Shown here in pieces: positions 45,701 to 56,248 of a stretch of 64,000 bases of DNA. The DNA comes from Trebouxia sp. TZW2008 (taxonomy: Eukaryota > Chlorophyta > Trebouxiophyceae > Trebouxiales > Trebouxiaceae). The DNA lies in NCBI GenBank assembly GCA_002118135.1, contig BDIU01000127.1, positions 62,001-126,000 of the forward strand, in the 5' to 3' direction. The position numbers were made by a program, and so were the translations under genes. Numbering within the stretch: the stretch's first letter is position 1; every line of letters starts with the position of its first letter. Under the pieces are notes generated by a model. The model saw only the letters and a program-made list of their open reading frames with translations. It was not told the DNA's origin and did no database searches.

Positions 45701-48700
45701 GCCCCACGTGGCTAACACTCAGGTCTATGACCTCGATGACAAGCTGCAGCCAGTGCCTGTAGGTGAGCACCATACAGACGCATGCATCTGAACATGCATG
45801 TAATAGGCCTTCTGGGCTTCGACCACTGGTGCCATCAGACTACCCATGTCTAGTATCAGCTGTATATTCTGGATGACAAGCTGCAGCCATCACCTGTAGG
45901 TTAGCATCATGTTGATCTGTGGGAGGGCTAGTTGCATGTGCTCATGGGATTATCCTGGTACAGCAGTCAGACTGCTGTCTCATGGCTGACACCAAGCTGT
46001 ATGCTCTGGAGTAAACGCTTCAATCAATGCCTCTAAGGGGAATTATGTCATTGCATAACAAGTGATCTGTTTGTGTGTATTGTTCAGGTGAGAAAGGTGA
46101 GCTGTATATAAGCGGCATCTGCTTAGCCCGAGGCTATAAGGGCCAACCCACAATGACTGCTGAGCGCTTTGTGGATAACCCATTTGCCAGAGGGGAGGAG
46201 CAGCATGCCCGAATGTACAAGACAGGAGATGAGGCCTGTTGGCGAGCTGATGGGGTTCTTGTATTCCTAGGCAGAGTAGCCAAAGATGCACAGGTATACA
46301 TATGACCCAGGACATGTTCCACACAATGCAGAGCTGACCTGGACACACATGCATACTGGTTGTTACCTATGGGCATGCTTTGCATAAGCCAAGATACATA
46401 GGCAAATGCATGTCTGGCGTCTCCATTTGCATGCATATTGGATGGCTTTGCAATGTGCATCTATGATGTCATGCTAGGAGGCATGCTTGTGTTGCAATAA
46501 TCACAGCTGGGCTCTTTGGACAGCACAGTCACAGATGCAGACAGAGTGTTGGCCAAAATTAAGCACTGTGGCTGTAATTTGTGTTGACTCTATGCCTGCA
46601 TTGCCCACATGTTCATCAAATGCTACTCATCCAGGACAAGGCACATGTCAGCAAATTTGCTGCTGTGATGCCTACATACTGAAACAATGAACATGCACCA
46701 TTGCAGGTGAAGCTACGAGGGTTCAGGATAGAGCTGACAGAGATCGACCACCACTTGTCAACTTTCCCAGGAGTCCAACAGGCCATAGCAATTGTACACA
46801 AGGACAGCCTACAGCAACAGCATCTGGTGGCTTACATCTCACCAGCCAGCACAGACATCACAAAGCTCAGGCAACATGCAGCGCAATTTCTGCCAAAGCA
46901 CATGGTACCTGAGACTTTTGTATTGCTGGATGAGTTTCCCAGGTTGCCCAATGGGAAAGCTGACAGGAGTAGCCTGCCTGAGCCGCAGTATGGAAGCTTG
47001 GCGGAAGCTGACTATGTGGCGCCTGCCAATGAGCTGGAGAAATCAGTACGTCACTCATGCCACCAAGTTGCCACATCAGTGCAGCCTGTGATCTTCAGCA
47101 GAAGTGTGTCACTTTTGTGTGCTGAACGACACTACACCTTAGAAAAACTGCATTCCAGCTTCACGCATTTCAGCATAATTCTGCAAACTGTTCATGAGCA
47201 CCTGCTGTCTCTTCATCAGTCGTGAAATGCTTGGGTCGGCAAAATGCTCGCCGGGTCTTGGGTGCAGGTTAGTATCTGGGCCTCACAGCAACTCAGTGAC
47301 TCAGGTACAAGAGTTTATCTGGCGGTCAGATGACTCTAGCACCTGAGTGGCTGTGTTGCTGAGAGGCCAAGGTACTGTATCCACGCACAACAAGACTAAA
47401 TGGTGACGCAGCCAGCCCCTTTAAACTCCCTTTCCCTCCTCTTTCCCTCCACCAATGCTTGGCTTGCCCTTGCTGGCGCCATTGCTGGTTAAGCGTTTCA
47501 GGTTCAGGAAGGCTGAGCACCACATTTCCGATGCCAGCCTATGCATATACGCTTTTGACTATATGTTCTGACATGTATGCGTTCAACAGCCAGACTCAAC
47601 AAGCGTCCTTGTGATGCAGCAAGTGTAGTATAACTGCTTGACGTACACTTGCAAGGAGCGTACTGATCAACTTGCTATTTGAAGTTGTGCTGAGTTAGGT
47701 CATATGCTCCTGGATGCAGATTCAGCAGTCGTGGTCAGAGGTGCTGGAGCTGGAGCGCATCAGCTGCTCAGCCAACTTCTTCCAGATAGGCGGCACCAGT
47801 CTGCTAGCAGTCATGCTGGCTTCCCGCATGCAGACAGCATTTGGGCTCCAAGTTCCTGCCTCCCAGATCTTCACCAGCAAAACTATCTCAGAGCTCGCTG
47901 ATTTTGTGAGTCAGTCCAGCCCTGTCTCCTCTTCCAATGCTGGCAGCAATCAACAGCCAGTAATTTCAAACGAGCGCCTGACAGCTGCCCAGAAAGCTCA
48001 AGGGGTTTACTGCACCTTGAATCAGGAAGTCATGATACTCTCCCATCAGCTAGCATCCAGGCCAAGCGCATTTAGCATGCCCTTTGCGATCAGACTCAGC
48101 GGCCCTTTGGACCTCGATCTACTCAACTCAGCCCTGCAGTCAGCCGTTTCCCGCCAAGAGGTATTGCTCTGTCACTTGACAGGGAAGCTGGTGAGTAAGA
48201 ACTTCCTGGGGCGTATGATCAGGACCACCATCATGACCAGCATGGTTAGTAACAAGGTGGCGCAGGGGCTGTTGAGCAATGCCCTGGTGGCAAAGATGGT
48301 GCACAAACGCATGCAGGGCAAGGCAGGGCTGGGCACCAAGATGGTTTTGCCCAACACACTACCTCTGGTATGCAACCCAGCCAAAGCATGATCCATGCAC
48401 ACTTAAACTCACATGCATGTACTGGGGATTGCCAGTTTGTCATCAGCTTGTTGCACACAAAGGAGATGCCGCTTGCAGATTGTGTGCATGGTACTGGCTT
48501 GAGTCCAACTTACATGCGGCATCTCACGCCACGTTGGCTCACATGATCATGATCAGAGCTTTGCACATGAGAAGAGATGCCTCTTGCACGTGGTGTGCAT
48601 AGTATTGGCTGGAGACCAACTTACAGTTGCATGCGGCATCTCATGCCATGTTGGCTCACGTGATCATGAACAGAGCCCATCAGGAACTTCTGCAAGCAGC

Positions 48701-51700
48701 ATTGAATACTGCCTATTCTCTAAACACTCCTCTTGTGAGGACTTTGTACCGTGAACTCAGCACTCGGATTGTCTTAGCCTGACCGGTCAAAGCAGTGCCT
48801 GGCAAGCTCTCTCTTTCACCGCGTCTGGTGTCGCTTACAGCTCAGGCTGCAGCGAAGAGCACCAGCAGAGGGAGCCAAGCTGCCAAGGATTGTGAGTCAT
48901 TTTATCACCCCTCCTTTTCATCTGACCACGGGCCTGATGATCAGCGTCACAGCCATTCCCTTGACACCTTGCTTTTGCGCTGATGGGGTCATGAGTCCAA
49001 CCCATCCGTAGTCACTGCATTTCTGTGTTATTCACAGGTCAAGTTGCAGCGTGAAGCACCAGTAGAGGAAGCCAAGCTGCCGAGGATTGTGAGTCAGGTG
49101 GTTGCCACCCCTTTTGATCTCACCACGGGCCCTATGGTCAGAGTGACAGCCATCCCGCTGACGCAGCAGGAGGAGTATGTCCTAGTCATCAGCATGCACT
49201 ATGCCGTCACTGATGGCTGGTCCCTGGGTGTGTTGATGAAGGACATCAGTCAGGCGTATAACACCCTCAAACACAGTAAAGGTGAATGCTTGCTTTGGTG
49301 CATGGGTTGTGCCTGAACTGCAAAGCCTTGACTTTGCTTGTGATGTCAGCATGATTGCTTCTGTATGTGCATAGTTGGGCCTGCTGAGCTTGCCTAGCCC
49401 ATGTGAGTGGGTGGGTGAGTGACTGAATGAATGAATGAATGAATGAATGAATGAATGAATGAATGCTGCACCAGATCGTAGTGACTGTGCTGCATTCTCA
49501 AGACTGTTGAGCATGTTCAGTCTTGTTGAAAATCTGCTTTCAACACTCATACATGCATCTGGTTGCAAGCAGCTGTCCTTGGACATGTCAGCAACCCTGA
49601 GACTGAAGGAGCTTTCATAGAGGTGTGTGTTATACATATTCTTATGCTCAAATGCTTGCTGCTGGACACTCATGTCAATGACCTCATGTCACCTTTGTGA
49701 GATGCAACTGACAGACCCTTGAATGCAGGCCAAATAGGCTTGACACAGGAGCTTCCACTGTCTTTCCTGGAGCATGCGCAATGGGACAGAGTGCTCATGC
49801 ACTCCAAGCGCATGGCAGACTTGAGTTGGTGGTGCACCCAGCTGGGTGGTGCCCCCCTTCAACCCCTCCTGCAGTCTGACTACCCCAGATCTGGTCGAGC
49901 CAACATTGGGCAGAATCCAGGAGACATCGTCAAGGTACTTAATCGGAAATTCTTCTTTTGGCTTTTGCCACAGACATTGAATCAAACCTCCTGCATTTGC
50001 CAATATGCAACGGAAGAGATACATGTGAGTTACCAGATGATGTCTTGCAATACACAGGCAAATTTGAATGTGTGTCTCCGTCTCTGCGTGCAACCATCTT
50101 CTTGACGCAGCCTGACTTGTTGAAGAAGGTAGGCACTGTTTGTTTCGCCAGTCATATGTTTGCACCGGTTGCTGGAGTTCTGACACGGTGCATTTGGCAT
50201 GTCTCTGTCTCAGGGGAAAGCACTAAACAGTATACTGACTTGGAATCTGTATGTCAATTTTCAGTAGTCAACAACGAACTGAGTCTGTACAATAGGCTTG
50301 CATGGCGTTGCTTTGCATTGTGCTGTAGGTGTCTTTTCCACAACAGCAGCTTGAGCTTCTGCGGCAGCTAGTGCAGAGCTCTTTCAGCAATTTTTCTTGC
50401 AACTTACTGGTCTGTTTTGCTACATGCGTTGTTTCGTGTGAGCAAATTGCTGTAAGCTGAAGCTGACAGCGAGCTTTTGCAGCAAAAGCCACACAACAAT
50501 TTTACCTTGTGTGCTGCAGATGTCCTTTTTAAGGGCGCAGATAGAATTGCTGTGGTAGCTAGCACAGAGTCAGGGCAATCACCTCTTTGTGGCGCCTTGC
50601 ATATTTCCCTGCAGATGTCCTTTCCTACAGAGCTGCAGGCTGTTTGTGACGATCTTGTCTGTTACACTGCAGATGTCGTTCCCAAGGGAGCAGGTTGAGC
50701 TCTTGCGGCAGCTAGCGCGGAGCCTGAATAGCAGCCTCTTTGTGACAGTGCTTGCAGCCTTCAAGCTGCTGATACGGCGCTACAGTGGATGCACTGTGGC
50801 AGCAGCAGCTTGTGCGTGATGCTCCAAATTGTTCCCGTGCAGATGTCTTTTCCCAGAGAGTAGGTTGAACTCTTGTGGCAGCTGACGCAGAGCCTAGGCA
50901 GCAGCCTTTTTGTGGCAGTGCTGGCAGCCTTCAAGCTGCTACTGAGGCAGTTGTAGGCAGTGGACTGCAACAGCTAGCACATACTGTAAGCTGCAGTCTG
51001 TGTGTGACATTCCTGTTGATTGTCCTACAGGTGGCCTGCAAGCTGCTGCTGAGCTGGTACACTGGGTATGACAGCCTGATACCCTGCAGACCCAAATGCA
51101 ATAGATCATGTGACATTATGTATTCGTTTGCTGCAGATGTCTTGCCCTAAGGAGCAGGTTGGACTCATGCGGCAGTTAGCACAGAGTCTGGGTAGCAGCC
51201 TCATTGTGGCAATGCTTGCAGCCTTCAAGCTGCTCCTAAGGCGCAACAGTGGGCGGGGTGACCTATGGATTCATAGTTGCAAATTCAATAGTCCACATGA
51301 CAGTTTCTTTCTATTTGCTGCAGATGTCTTTTCCAAGGGAGCAGGTTGAGCTGTTGCGGCAGCTAGCGCAGAGCCTGGGTAGCAGCCTCTTTGTGACAGT
51401 GCTTGCCGCCTTCAAGCTGCTACTGAGGCGATACAGTGGGCGGGATGACCTGGTGGTCAGCACCCCCAGCTCGGGCCGGAACCGACCTGAGCTACAGGGG
51501 GGATTGGTTGGATGCTTTGTCAACCTCATCGCTCTGCGGACGAACATGGCAGGTACTTGGTCCTGTCTATGCTGTAATAAAGCAAGAGCATCTATCAGGA
51601 CCCACAACAGGAGCCTGCATTCTGAGAAGCAGCCTCGAAGTGCTACTTTGCAAGCACCAAGCTGCCAACCTTGGACCTGGATGAGCCAAGGGGTTGTGGC

Positions 51701-54059
51701 AAAGAATGAGGTGGATTCTTTTGCGATGTGCCAGCCAGAATTTTTTTTTCACAGGATACATCTGTGATGGGCAGGTGCTAGAAGAGCATCAGGCGCCTTG
51801 CTACACCTTTTTGGCAAGAGATGTTATGAGCAAGAACTTGTATGTCATGAGCAAGAACTTGGCTGCTGTCATCTGCATGCGCAAAGATTAAGCAAACACA
51901 CCAAACAATGTGTTTCATGAAGTCAAAGGGCAAGAGTCGCTATTTGAAATGCAGCAGACTGTATGCTGGAGAAGAGGGATGAGGCTTGACTGCTGAACTT
52001 GACATGCTCAAGTGCAGGCACTGCGTGCTCGCACGCTCAACAACATCAATAGCAGGGATGGATATGCAGGTCGTATGACATTTGTGAGCCTGATGCAATG
52101 GGCACATGAAGCAACAGCAGCAAGCCACGGGCACATCTGCATGCGCTGGTATCTGTTTGGTCTCGAGATCTTGTGAATCTTCAACTCATGCACTCAAACG
52201 CAGATGTTGACTTGCAGGCTGTGTGACCTTTACAAGCCTGGTGCAAAGAGTACATGATGCAGTTGCGGCTGCTCTAGCGCATGCAGATGTACCTCAGATG
52301 CAAGTTGTGGCCGAGCTGGCGCGTAACCAACAGCTGCTCGCCTTCAATGCAATCCCATATCAGGTGTGTTTCACCACGTCTTGTTGCTGCTGTTTCAGAT
52401 GTGTCTCCACGTGATCAGCAATCTATATGTGTTGACCCAGGATGCAGTTGCATGCCAGGAGTTTTTGCAAAACAGGCTGTGTTCAGCAACAGCAACCATA
52501 CATATATATGTATATAACTCTATATCTGTGCGCACTTTGTGCGGCAGCTTAGGTGTGAGTGGTGTCACAGATACTCTCATGCCCAAATGACCTCTGAGTC
52601 TCCAACAGGCTGAGCGTTTTACAAGTGGCTCAAGTGCGCAGCTACCTGCTTGAGATTTGTTTTGCTTGCAGCCCATACACCACCCAAGCATTTCACTGCT
52701 GGGAGTAGTGCCCCAAAGCTCAAAGCTGCATACCTTGAACACACTTCCTTGCTATTGTGTCCAAGCCCTACTTTTGCAACTGCCAACAGTTGATGGCTGA
52801 AGACCAAGCTCATAATCCCTTACCAATGGCCAGCCCTGATAAGCAGCATGTTCAACAGATTTACTTTGCCTGCAGGTTCTGCTTGCACTGCATCCCAAAT
52901 CATTGCTAGCAGGCATGGTGTGACAAACAGGGGTGTGGGGCCAATTCGCCGAGGCAGCTCCGATGTCAATGTTTTCCTTGGCAGCACTGATTTCTGAATT
53001 TGTGTGTGTGCAGGTCTTATTTGCGCTGCATCCCAAGTCATCGCTAGCAGGCATGGACCTTGACAGTGTAACCACAAGAACCTTGGAGTTCACACAGGCA
53101 TAACCAACTGAACGCTTTCCTTGGCAGCACAGTTGACTGGACTCGTTTGTGTGCAGGTCCTATTTGCACTGCATCCCAAACCCTTGCTAGCAGGCATGGA
53201 ACTTGACGGTGTGACAACAAGGATTGTAGAGCCAATTCACACAGGCAGCTCCAACTGTAACGCTTTCCTTGGCAGCACAGTTGACTGAACTCGTTTGTGT
53301 GCAGGTCTTGTTTGCACTGCATCCCAAAACCTTGCTAGCAGGCATGGACCTTGACGGTGTGACAACAAGGAGTGTAGAGCCAATTCACACAGGCAGCTCC
53401 AAAGTCGACATCTTTCTGGAGCTGTTTGAAGCCGCTGATGGCTCTGTCGTGGGCCATATTGAGTATGACAGCTCCCTGTGGCAGCGGTCGAGCATACAGG
53501 CCCTTGCTTCTGAACTGCATGTAAGTACAGCTTCCTTGCTTGACTGCATTGTATGACCTGATGACTGTATGCATTCAGAGCAGTCCTTCTCACAAATCGC
53601 GTCGAGTATGATAGCTCCCTGTGGCAGAATTATTGCATTGATCCATTCTTCAGCACTGCATTTCCCGATTGCAGTCATCCACAACATGTATTTCGCTCTC
53701 CCAGCGCAAATGTTTGCATGACTCTGATTTGAGCTGTTGCTGCAACACAGGTTTCAGATGTGAGTAGGTCACCCCCAACGGAGTCATGCGTGCACATGCC
53801 TGCATTCAGCCCGTAGAAGTGCCAACTATGACTATGCGTGTACTACCAAAACACATTTTGCCAAAATGAATCGCATAATATATGTCGCATATGGCAGTGC
53901 ACAACGTATGTTATGAGCACTGTTGGTAGTCATGCAGCTTTTGTTTATCGCAGTGTCTTGTGTGTGCAGGCAATCCTGATTGAAGTAGTGCAAAACTCTG
54001 ACCAACCTCTTGAGCTCAGCATGCCTCAGAATTCAAACGGAGACAGCAGATATCAATGA
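42771..54059 (+). CDS. Single-module non-ribosomal peptide synthetase (A-T-C)
   Basis: Fifteen exons: 42771-42806, 42881-43133, 43522-43673, 44076-44425, 44833-44952, 45362-45564, 46088-46293, 46707-47045, 47720-48367, 49038-49281, 49729-49934, 51324-51552, 52218-52363, 53305-53520, 53970-54059; all joints in phase, 1145 residues. Adenylation domain (~25-540): LKAGAAYLPMDP, YTSGSTGNPKGVM, IYGPTEATIW, GELYISGICLARGY, YKTGDEACW, KLRGFRIELTEID, NGKADR with the catalytic lysine. Carrier domain: FFQIGGTSLLAVML, with Ser for phosphopantetheine. Condensation domain (~640-1120): SRQEVLL, MHYAVTDGWS in place of HHxxxDG, VGCFVNLIALR, AHADVPQ, IEYDSSLW. It would activate one amino acid, tether it, and pass it to a terminal C domain; no thioesterase or reductase follows. 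D235 of the pocket is kept, indicating an alpha-amino acid substrate. Introns hold large arrays of exon copies. Confidence 0.92.
45058..45330 (+). repeat. Three copies of NRPS exon 45362-45564 5' edge
   Basis: Diverged versions of the acceptor plus GCTCAAAGGGCGTGCGAGGT and the CCCAACACAGAAATCCACAA edge lie at about 45065-45125, 45165-45220 and 45275-45310. They sit in the preceding intron; the last, intact unit is the exon. Confidence 0.75.
45700..46040 (+). repeat. Three copies of NRPS exon 45362-45564 3' edge
   Basis: The ANTQLYVLDDKLQPVPVG-coding edge recurs at 45705-45766 (donor GTGAGC intact), 45845-45902 (GTTAGC) and 45970-46035 (decayed). The first copy is open in frame. Confidence 0.8.
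48410..48680 (+). repeat. Direct repeat in NRPS intron
   Basis: Two to three ~115-base units sharing GCATCTCACGCCACGTTGGC, TCACATGATCATGA and TTGCATGCGGCATCTCA. They are non-coding and not related to an exon that I can identify. Confidence 0.6.
48826..48965 (+). repeat. Copy of NRPS exon 49038-49281 5' part
   Basis: The ~125 bases encoding VKLQREAPVEEAKLPRIVSQ to VRVTAIPL recur with about 80% identity by eye, with indels and stops, ~205 bases upstream of the exon. Confidence 0.8.
49424..49465 (+). repeat. (TGAA)n microsatellite
   Basis: About ten uninterrupted TGAA units in the NRPS intron 49282-49728. Confidence 0.95.
50326..51275 (+). repeat. Six to seven copies of NRPS exon 51324-51552
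   Basis: Copies of the CTGCAG acceptor plus the MSFPREQVELLRQLAQSL-coding edge begin near 50331, 50518, 50613, 50672, 50842, 51030 (truncated) and 51137. Those at 50672 and 51137 are open for 40-48 codons and differ mainly by substitutions (ARSLNSSLFVTVLAAFKLL; AQSLGSSLIVAMLAAFKLL), but they lack a GT donor at the right place. The gene model uses the last unit. Confidence 0.85.
52055..52140 (+). repeat. Copy of NRPS exon 52218-52363 5' edge
   Basis: GCAGGTCGTATGACATTTGT and the bases after it match the exon's acceptor and start (GCAGGCTGTGTGACCTTTAC). The copy is decayed by stops. Confidence 0.7.
52875..53260 (+). repeat. Three copies of NRPS exon 53305-53520 5' edge
   Basis: Units near 52875, 53010 and 53155, ~140 bases apart, repeat GTGCAG plus the VLFALHPKTLLAGMDLDGVT-coding edge and the trailing ACACAGGCAGCTCCAA. 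The third is nearly intact but leads into intron filler (AACGCTTTCCTTGGCAGCAC). Confidence 0.85.
53598..53640 (+). repeat. Copy of NRPS exon 53305-53520 internal 3' part
   Basis: GAGTATGATAGCTCCCTGTG plus GCAG matches the exon bases encoding EYDSSLWQ (53461-53484). Decayed fragment in the last intron. Confidence 0.65.
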
Positions 54060-56248
54060 ATTTTGCAAAGCCGGTGCAGCATCACAGCACAGCGTGAAGG
54101 TGTGTGAAGGCGGACAGTCTCCTGGTGAAGGACAATTGAGAAGTATTGCCATCATTGACCATATGAGCGTCAAAATAGGCATCAATAGTAGCACTTGCTG
54201 TGCGAAGTTCAGCTGGCGACAATACAGAACAGCATCTGCACAACAAGTCTTATAATCAGGACACATAGTTAGGTATGTTGTGGGCACAAATAGCTGGAAG
54301 CACTGTTTGGCAACTGCATGCAATATGCTTGTACTGCATGCCCATGGGTAATGACTAGTATATACGGCTGCGTCATTACTCATGGGCATGTGAAGAGTGT
54401 CATAATCATTTGATGAAGGGTTTCCCAACTTTGGAGCGGCCTCCTGGCACATTCCTAGAGCTGTTTCTGCTGCTTGCTGTGATGTTTTGAGCACATGCCT
54501 GCTATGAGAGCCGGCCTATATAGCTCCCCACTCCAACAGTCATCTCCCTCAGCTCTCTTTGAGACAATTGTACAACTAGCTTTTGTATCTGTTGAGGAGT
54601 TTGAAGCTAAGCACAGACTTGCATGAAAAGTCATCCAGAACTGACTTACCGTTTTGCAACGCCTTGAATTGAATCAGATGTGAGCCCCAATATTCCTGCC
54701 CAAACAGCATGTGGTCCTCATACCACAAAGTATCTGGGACGTTGATGGTGCAGTTCAGCATGCCCACAGCTAGCACAACGGCACCATTCACATTTTTTCA
54801 GTGCGTCCAAATGGCACATAGGAAAGATACACAACACATCAAACTGTGATGCTCGCAATGAGGCCATCTGTCACAATGATGCAGTATTGTTGCCGACTTT
54901 GACAGGCACTGGAACAAGTTCATGATCATATGGATTGGAGATGAAGATGACACATCACCTCAATCACAGCAGAGCCTACATGCCAACAAAGCTGAGCTAA
55001 AGCTGCACCCAAGCTGAATTCCAAAAGGACATCTGTTTAATTGATTGAAAATTCATCACCACAGCCAACCTTTTCTTGCTCAGAAAAGCAACTTCACTTT
55101 CGCTAAGCTATGTGTCCTCAAGCTCTTCAACACTTTGCAGGCCATCACGCTTTATTTTCAAACAATTTGGGTCAGATCTGAGATCAATGTCCGGCTCAAC
55201 AGCCAGACTGAAGCAGCATGGTGTCAACTTTGGAAATGAATTTCAATAATATGGGTCACATGCCCTAAACGGCGAATCTCCCGTCAACAACTGGATGCTG
55301 CTGATTTGTAGCTCAAGCGCTTGCCCTGATTGACAGATCTTTTGTCAACAGTCAAGTGCTGCTGATGTTATGCTTGCATACTGAACAATAGAGAAAAAAA
55401 CACACAATTGTCTTGACAGATCGCAGAGGTGCAAAAAAGCCCCAGCTCTTGAGCAAAACCTCATTCCCAGAAGCAATTCTATAAAAAAAGAAACCCAGGC
55501 AGGCTTGAATGTTCAGAAAACAAAAAAGGGGTCAACTGCACCAGCTCAGCATTGAAATAGCTAAGACAGACGGGCACGCAAACCAGGTTTGCCAGCAACA
55601 TAGACGTTGCGTGTGCTCAAGGGTCAAACAAGCCCCCATTGAGACACTCAATCAGAGAAACTAAAAAGCGGGCAGCATGAAAAGCCGCGACAATTGGGAT
55701 GTACAATTAAAGAGAGAAAACACAGTACCCAACGGAAAAGAAAGTCACATTCGTTGTTATTAGGTCGGCCATTGATTGACCAGCCCGCACTGCATAATGC
55801 AGCATATACATAAAGACACCAGCTGTTTCACGAAGCTCCACTCTTATTCTTCAGATCTGCTAAAGATGCCTGTCACTTTTGTGCTTGGATCAAAACTTTT
55901 TATATACAACAGCACTTGGGTTTCTCACTTTGGCTGCCTTCTGTGAAGGGGCAGCACAGCACATGGCTTGGCCCTAATTTCTCTCAAGTCATTCAATCAT
56001 CAGAGTTGACAATGTACGCTGCCTGTGCTCAGATTGATTGATGGACTTTGACGCCTTGAATTTGAAGCCTTGCACATAGCACCAGCCAAGGGAGATGGTG
56101 CCCATTTGCCCTGATGATTGAATGTCAGAGCCATTCAAAGCATCACGGATCACAATACGTTGGCCAAAGTCATCCCAATGCCAGGGATGACAATACAAAG
56201 GCCAGAGGCGTTCACAGTCAGGAGTGACGTCACACAGGCTACAGTCTT
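54060..56248. other. Convergent intergenic interval with SAND-exon echoes
   Basis: 2.2 kb between the NRPS stop (+) and SAND-gene stop (-). Near 56140-56215 two decayed copies of the SAND gene's coding end (GLRIVTPDE) appear as GLCIVIPG and GQRIVIRDA. A+T-rich sequence with several A runs spans 55380-55560. One exon-like segment on the minus strand is listed separately. Confidence 0.45.
54650..54791 (-). other. Isolated exon-like open segment
   Basis: Open for ~47 codons (AVVLAVGMLNCTINVPDTLW then YEDHMLFGQEYWGSHLIQF) and ending at a strong GTAAGT donor at 54649. It could be an exon of an unrecognised gene or a far echo of the SAND gene's 3' region (both contain TTCAA(A)TTCAAGGCGT). No partner exon found. 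Confidence 0.25.
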
